Shown: one piece after another, positions 42,106-44,997 of the stretch | Numbering within the stretch: position 1 is the stretch's first letter | Layout of the letters: each line of letters starts with the position of its first letter | From: Candidatus Palauibacter rhopaloidicola | GTDB taxonomy: Bacteria > Gemmatimonadota > Gemmatimonadetes > Palauibacterales > Palauibacteraceae | Length of the DNA stretch: 44,997 nucleotides | Assembly: GCA_026914155.1 (NCBI GenBank) | Contig: JAPPGH010000043.1 | Location: 1-44,997, forward strand | Reading direction: 5' to 3' | Program-made: the position numbers and the translations under genes | Notes under the pieces: generated by a model | Told to the model about the DNA's origin: nothing | The model's input: the letters and a program-made list of their open reading frames with translations, nothing else | The model's database searches: none

Positions 42106-44646
42106 ATGGCCCTTCGCAAGTCCCATCTCTACGCCTCGCTCTGGCAGAGTTGTGACCAGCTACGTGGCGGCATGGACGCGTCCCAATACAAGGACTACGT
42201 CCTCACGCTGCTCTTCATGAAGTACGTCTCGGACAAGTACTCGGGGACGGACGACCCGTTCCCCGACATCACCGTACCATCGGGAGGCAGCTTTGCCGAC
42301 ATGCGGGCGCTCAAAGGCGACAAGGAGATCGGCGAAGGCATCAACGTCGTAATCCGTGAGCTTGCCGATGCCAACTACGACCTCCTCAAGGGCGTAATCG
42401 ACCAGGCGGACTTCAACGACGAAGGCAAGCTGGGGAAAGGCAGGGAGATGACCGATCGGCTCACGAAACTGGTCGGCATCTTCGAGCGGCTCGACTTCCG
42501 TGCCAATCGCGCACACGGCGACGACCTCTTGGGCGATGCCTACGAGTACCTCATGCGGCATTTCGCCACCCAGTCGGGCAAGAGCAAGGGGCAGTTCTAC
42601 ACTCCGGCGGAGGTCTCACGGGTCATGGCCCGGGTGATCGGGATCGGCCCCGACACGCGCCAAGATCGGGCCGTCTACGATCCCACCTGCGGCTCCGGCT
42701 CGCTCCTCATCAAGGCGACCGACGAGGCGCCGAATGGTCTGACCATCTACGGACAGGAGATGGACCAATCGACCTGGACCATGGCACGCATGAACATGAT
42801 CCTGCACGGTGACGTGACGGCAGTGATCATGCACGGCAACACTCTGGCTGCACCCGCCTTCACCGATAGTCCCCGGCGCTTGAAGCGCTTCGATTTCGCC
42901 GTCGCCAACCCCCCTTTCTCCACCAAGGCGTGGTCGAACGGACTTGATCCGGCGCACGATGAATTCCGCCGGTTCGAATACGGCATACCACCCGCGAAGA
43001 ATGGAGACTACGCTTTCCTCCTCCACCTGGTCGCTTCGCTCAAGAGCACGGGTAAGGGGGCGATCATCCTTCCGCACGGAGTGCTCTTTCGGGGACACCG
43101 CGAAGCCGACATCCGCCGTAGCATGGTCAGACAGGGCTTGATTCGGGGCGTCATCGGGCTCCCGCCCAATCTGTTCTACGGCACCGCCATTGCCGCCTGC
43201 ATCGTGGTGATCGACAAGGAAGACGCAGCCACGCGCAAAGGCATCTTCATGATCGATGCCAGCAAAGGCTTTCGTAAGGACGGCGCGAAGAATCGCCTGC
43301 GCGAGCGCGACATTCACCGGATCGTCGATGTCTTCAACGCTGAGCGGGAGACAGCGGCGTACGCGCGCATGGTGCCAGTCGACGAGATCGCCAGCTCGGC
43401 CAACGACTACAACCTCAGTATTTCGCGCTACATCGACTCCGGCGAGCCGGAAGACCTGCACGACTTGGACGCGCACCTGCACGGTGGCATCCCCAACCGC
43501 GACATCGACGCTTTGGAGTGCTACTGGGAGGTGTTCCCGGACGTGCGCCGGGCATTGTTCGCGCCGGGCCGCGAGGGGTACGGCGAGCCACGCACGCCTG
43601 CGAACGAGGTACGGGCCGTCGTTCTCGGACATGAAGATTTCGTGGCGTACAAGGAGCAGGTCCACGATGTCCTCGCCGGTTGGCGGCGGGAGCATGCATC
43701 CCGCCTCCGCGGACTAGTTGTGGGCGACTCCCCCAAAGCACTGATCCGGCGTCTTTCCGAGGATCTCCTGCTCCGCTTCGCGGGTCTGCCGCTACTCGAA
43801 CGTTACGAAGTCTACCAGTGCCTGATGGACTACTGGGACGCGGTCATGCAGGACGACGTATACCTCGTGGTGTCGGAGGGTTGGAGGGCTGGTCGGCAGG
43901 TACGCATGGCAGAAAAGGGCGAGGCACCCGAATTCTGGCGCAAGAAGGGCCGGAAGACGACCAAGTACGTGGGGACTCTGGTTCCGGCCCTCCTGGTGAT
44001 CGAGCGGTTTTTTCGCGAGGAGAAGGCCCGAGCCGATTCCATGGCAGCTGCTCTAGTGGTAGCTGCCGAACGAAAATCCGAGTTCGAAGAGGAACACACC
44101 GGCGAAGCTGGCGCATTGAGCGGTCTAGAGGGGCAGAAGGGGATCACCAAGGGCAACGTTAGGGAACGTGTTGTGGCGCTCAAGAACGTCGTTCTACAGA
44201 CCTACGGTCCGGCCACGCCGGAGTATCAACAGGCCAAGAAGGTCGGAAAGACGACATTCGGGGATCGTCCATGGGAAACCGGGACTGTGGACCCGGAAGG
44301 CCTGTTCGTCGAGTTGGATGTGCTATACGGGTGGCTCCAGTTCGCCAACAGGGAATCGACGCTACGGAGAGAGTACAACGGTGTGATCGATGACCTGCAC
44401 GCCATGGTTGAAATCAAGTATGGCAACCTCACGGAGGACGAGATTCGGACGCTCGTGGTCGACGACAAGTGGGGGGCGAGCATTGAGGCCGCGATCGGGC
44501 GGCAAGTGGAGCGGCTGACACGTGGGCTGGTAGACCGGGTCAGCGTGCTGGAAGCCCGCTATGCGGAGACGTTACCGGAGGTGGTGGAGCTCGTTGAAGG
44601 GTTGGAAGTACGAGTCAAGTCCCACCTGCGTGACATGGGGTGGTGA
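42106..44646 (+). CDS. hsdM: Type I restriction-modification methyltransferase subunit (HsdM), long form
   Basis: 846 residues. HsdM N-terminal helical domain (about 7-140), 'KGQFYTPAEV' before the SAM fold, motif I 'DPTCGSGS' (192-199), NPPF (268-271; adenine-N6 catalytic motif) and 'GDYAFLLHLVASL'. Most HsdM proteins end near 500-550 residues. This one adds about 300-350, rich in charged helices ('WRREHASRLRGLVVGDSPKALIRRLSEDLLLRFAGLPLLERYEVYQCLMDYWDAVMQDDVYL', then coiled-coil-like stretches). Role: DNA adenine methylation and, with HsdR (not in window), restriction. HsdS starts 2 bases after the stop. Confidence 0.93.
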   Translation: MALRKSHLYASLWQSCDQLRGGMDASQYKDYVLTLLFMKYVSDKYSGTDDPFPDITVPSGGSFADMRALKGDKEIGEGINVVIRELADANYDLLKGVIDQADFNDEGKLGKGREMTDRLTKLVGIFERLDFRANRAHGDDLLGDAYEYLMRHFATQSGKSKGQFYTPAEVSRVMARVIGIGPDTRQDRAVYDPTCGSGSLLIKATDEAPNGLTIYGQEMDQSTWTMARMNMILHGDVTAVIMHGNTLAAPAFTDSPRRLKRFDFAVANPPFSTKAWSNGLDPAHDEFRRFEYGIPPAKNGDYAFLLHLVASLKSTGKGAIILPHGVLFRGHREADIRRSMVRQGLIRGVIGLPPNLFYGTAIAACIVVIDKEDAATRKGIFMIDASKGFRKDGAKNRLRERDIHRIVDVFNAERETAAYARMVPVDEIASSANDYNLSISRYIDSGEPEDLHDLDAHLHGGIPNRDIDALECYWEVFPDVRRALFAPGREGYGEPRTPANEVRAVVLGHEDFVAYKEQVHDVLAGWRREHASRLRGLVVGDSPKALIRRLSEDLLLRFAGLPLLERYEVYQCLMDYWDAVMQDDVYLVVSEGWRAGRQVRMAEKGEAPEFWRKKGRKTTKYVGTLVPALLVIERFFREEKARADSMAAALVVAAERKSEFEEEHTGEAGALSGLEGQKGITKGNVRERVVALKNVVLQTYGPATPEYQQAKKVGKTTFGDRPWETGTVDPEGLFVELDVLYGWLQFANRESTLRREYNGVIDDLHAMVEIKYGNLTEDEIRTLVVDDKWGASIEAAIGRQVERLTRGLVDRVSVLEARYAETLPEVVELVEGLEVRVKSHLRDMGW

Positions 44647-44647
44647 C

Positions 44648-44997
44648 GTGAGCGCGCAGCGACGGTTTGAGGGAGAATGGCGCACATCGCGGCTCGGGGA
44701 CCTGGGCAGGTTCAGCAAAGGTAGGGGGATAAAGCGGGACGACTTGAGCGGCGCCGGAGCCCTATGCGTGCGGTACGGAGAGCTTTACACCCAGTACGAG
44801 AACTATGTGGTCACGCCCGTGTCCCGGATTCCGAAGGACGTTGCGGCTGCGGCGTTACCGATCACGAGCGGCGACCTGCTGTTCGCAGGATCGGGGGAGA
44901 CGGCCGAGGAAATCGGCACTTGCGTCGCATACATCGGCGATGAGTATCCATGTCAAGCGGAAGCCGTTTTTCGTTGTAGAGACCTGCCTCGCGGCGT
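44648..44997 (+). CDS. hsdS: Type I restriction-modification specificity subunit (HsdS), N-terminal part
   Basis: About 116 residues before the window ends. 'WRTSRLGDLGRFSKGRGIKRDDLSGAGALCVRYGELYTQYENY' and 'ALPITSGDLLFAGSGETAEEIGTCVAYIGDE' are the start of the first target-recognition domain (methylase_S family). GTG start two bases after the hsdM stop. HsdS sets which DNA sequence is recognised. The gene continues past the right edge. Confidence 0.88.
   Translation, partial: MSAQRRFEGEWRTSRLGDLGRFSKGRGIKRDDLSGAGALCVRYGELYTQYENYVVTPVSRIPKDVAAAALPITSGDLLFAGSGETAEEIGTCVAYIGDEYPCQAEAVFRCRDLPRG

Overview
The window is GC-rich bacterial DNA with tightly packed, often ATGA-overlapping genes. Gene content suggests a free-living or host-associated member of Gemmatimonadota or a related lineage. 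The markers are planctomycete-type cytochrome/DUF1592 proteins paired with DUF1552, ankyrin, NHL and LVIVD lipoproteins, a large secreted S9 peptidase, DUF222-HNH genes, and many small ABC and TA modules. No rRNA or ribosomal protein gene is present, so the taxon is inferred. Gene-bearing sequence begins at 298, after a (TGCC)12 microsatellite and two hairpins.

Layout. (1) 298-8576: five exported proteins on the + strand, the first four translationally coupled: a di-heme planctomycete-type cytochrome, a DUF1552 protein, an ankyrin protein, an NHL lipoprotein and an LVIVD lipoprotein. (2) 8610-10189: a two-gene ABC exporter on the - strand. (3) 10233-16082: a sodium/alanine-type symporter divergent from a three-gene operon. 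The operon has sulfoacetaldehyde acetyltransferase (xsc), a taurine:pyruvate-type aminotransferase, and a soluble reductive-dehalogenase-like corrinoid/Fe-S protein whose putative catalytic triad spacing matches PceA. This is the most novel arrangement in the window. (4) 16096-18080: a PepSY membrane protein and a triple-HhH lipoprotein behind a Fur-like box. (5) 18150-24274: accessory genes, namely a DUF222-HNH endonuclease with a palindrome repeated inside and upstream of it, an M15-like membrane protein, an intact and a broken methyltransferase, a FitAB/VapBC toxin-antitoxin with a perfect 17-bp palindromic operator, and an Erm-type rRNA methylase. (6) 24313-36999: an S9 peptidase, a DUF3667 protein, an M20 peptidase, an SDR, a DUF4328 protein, a GntR/ABC operon, an ArsR-VOC-membrane operon, a frameshifted aldo/keto reductase and a lipoprotein member of the arginase fold. 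(7) 37091-40199: a DUF3800 gene broken by an in-frame TAG, a large exported protein with carboxypeptidase-regulatory-like domains, and an orphan HicB-like gene. (8) 40430-44997: a gene-poor zone with two tRNA 3'-half scars (Ala-TGC and Ile-GAT), each followed at the same 27-nt offset by a copy of the same element-end sequence, then a type I restriction-modification system (hsdM, start of hsdS) running off the right edge.

How the genes fit together. Taurine would be transaminated with pyruvate to sulfoacetaldehyde and alanine, and Xsc would release sulfite and acetyl phosphate. The divergent symporter could handle alanine or taurine. The role of the dehalogenase-like third gene is unknown. The right-hand end looks like the left boundary of one or two tRNA-targeted genomic islands carrying the restriction system. 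Long reverse-frame ORFs that mirror the real genes are common in this GC-rich sequence and have been left out.
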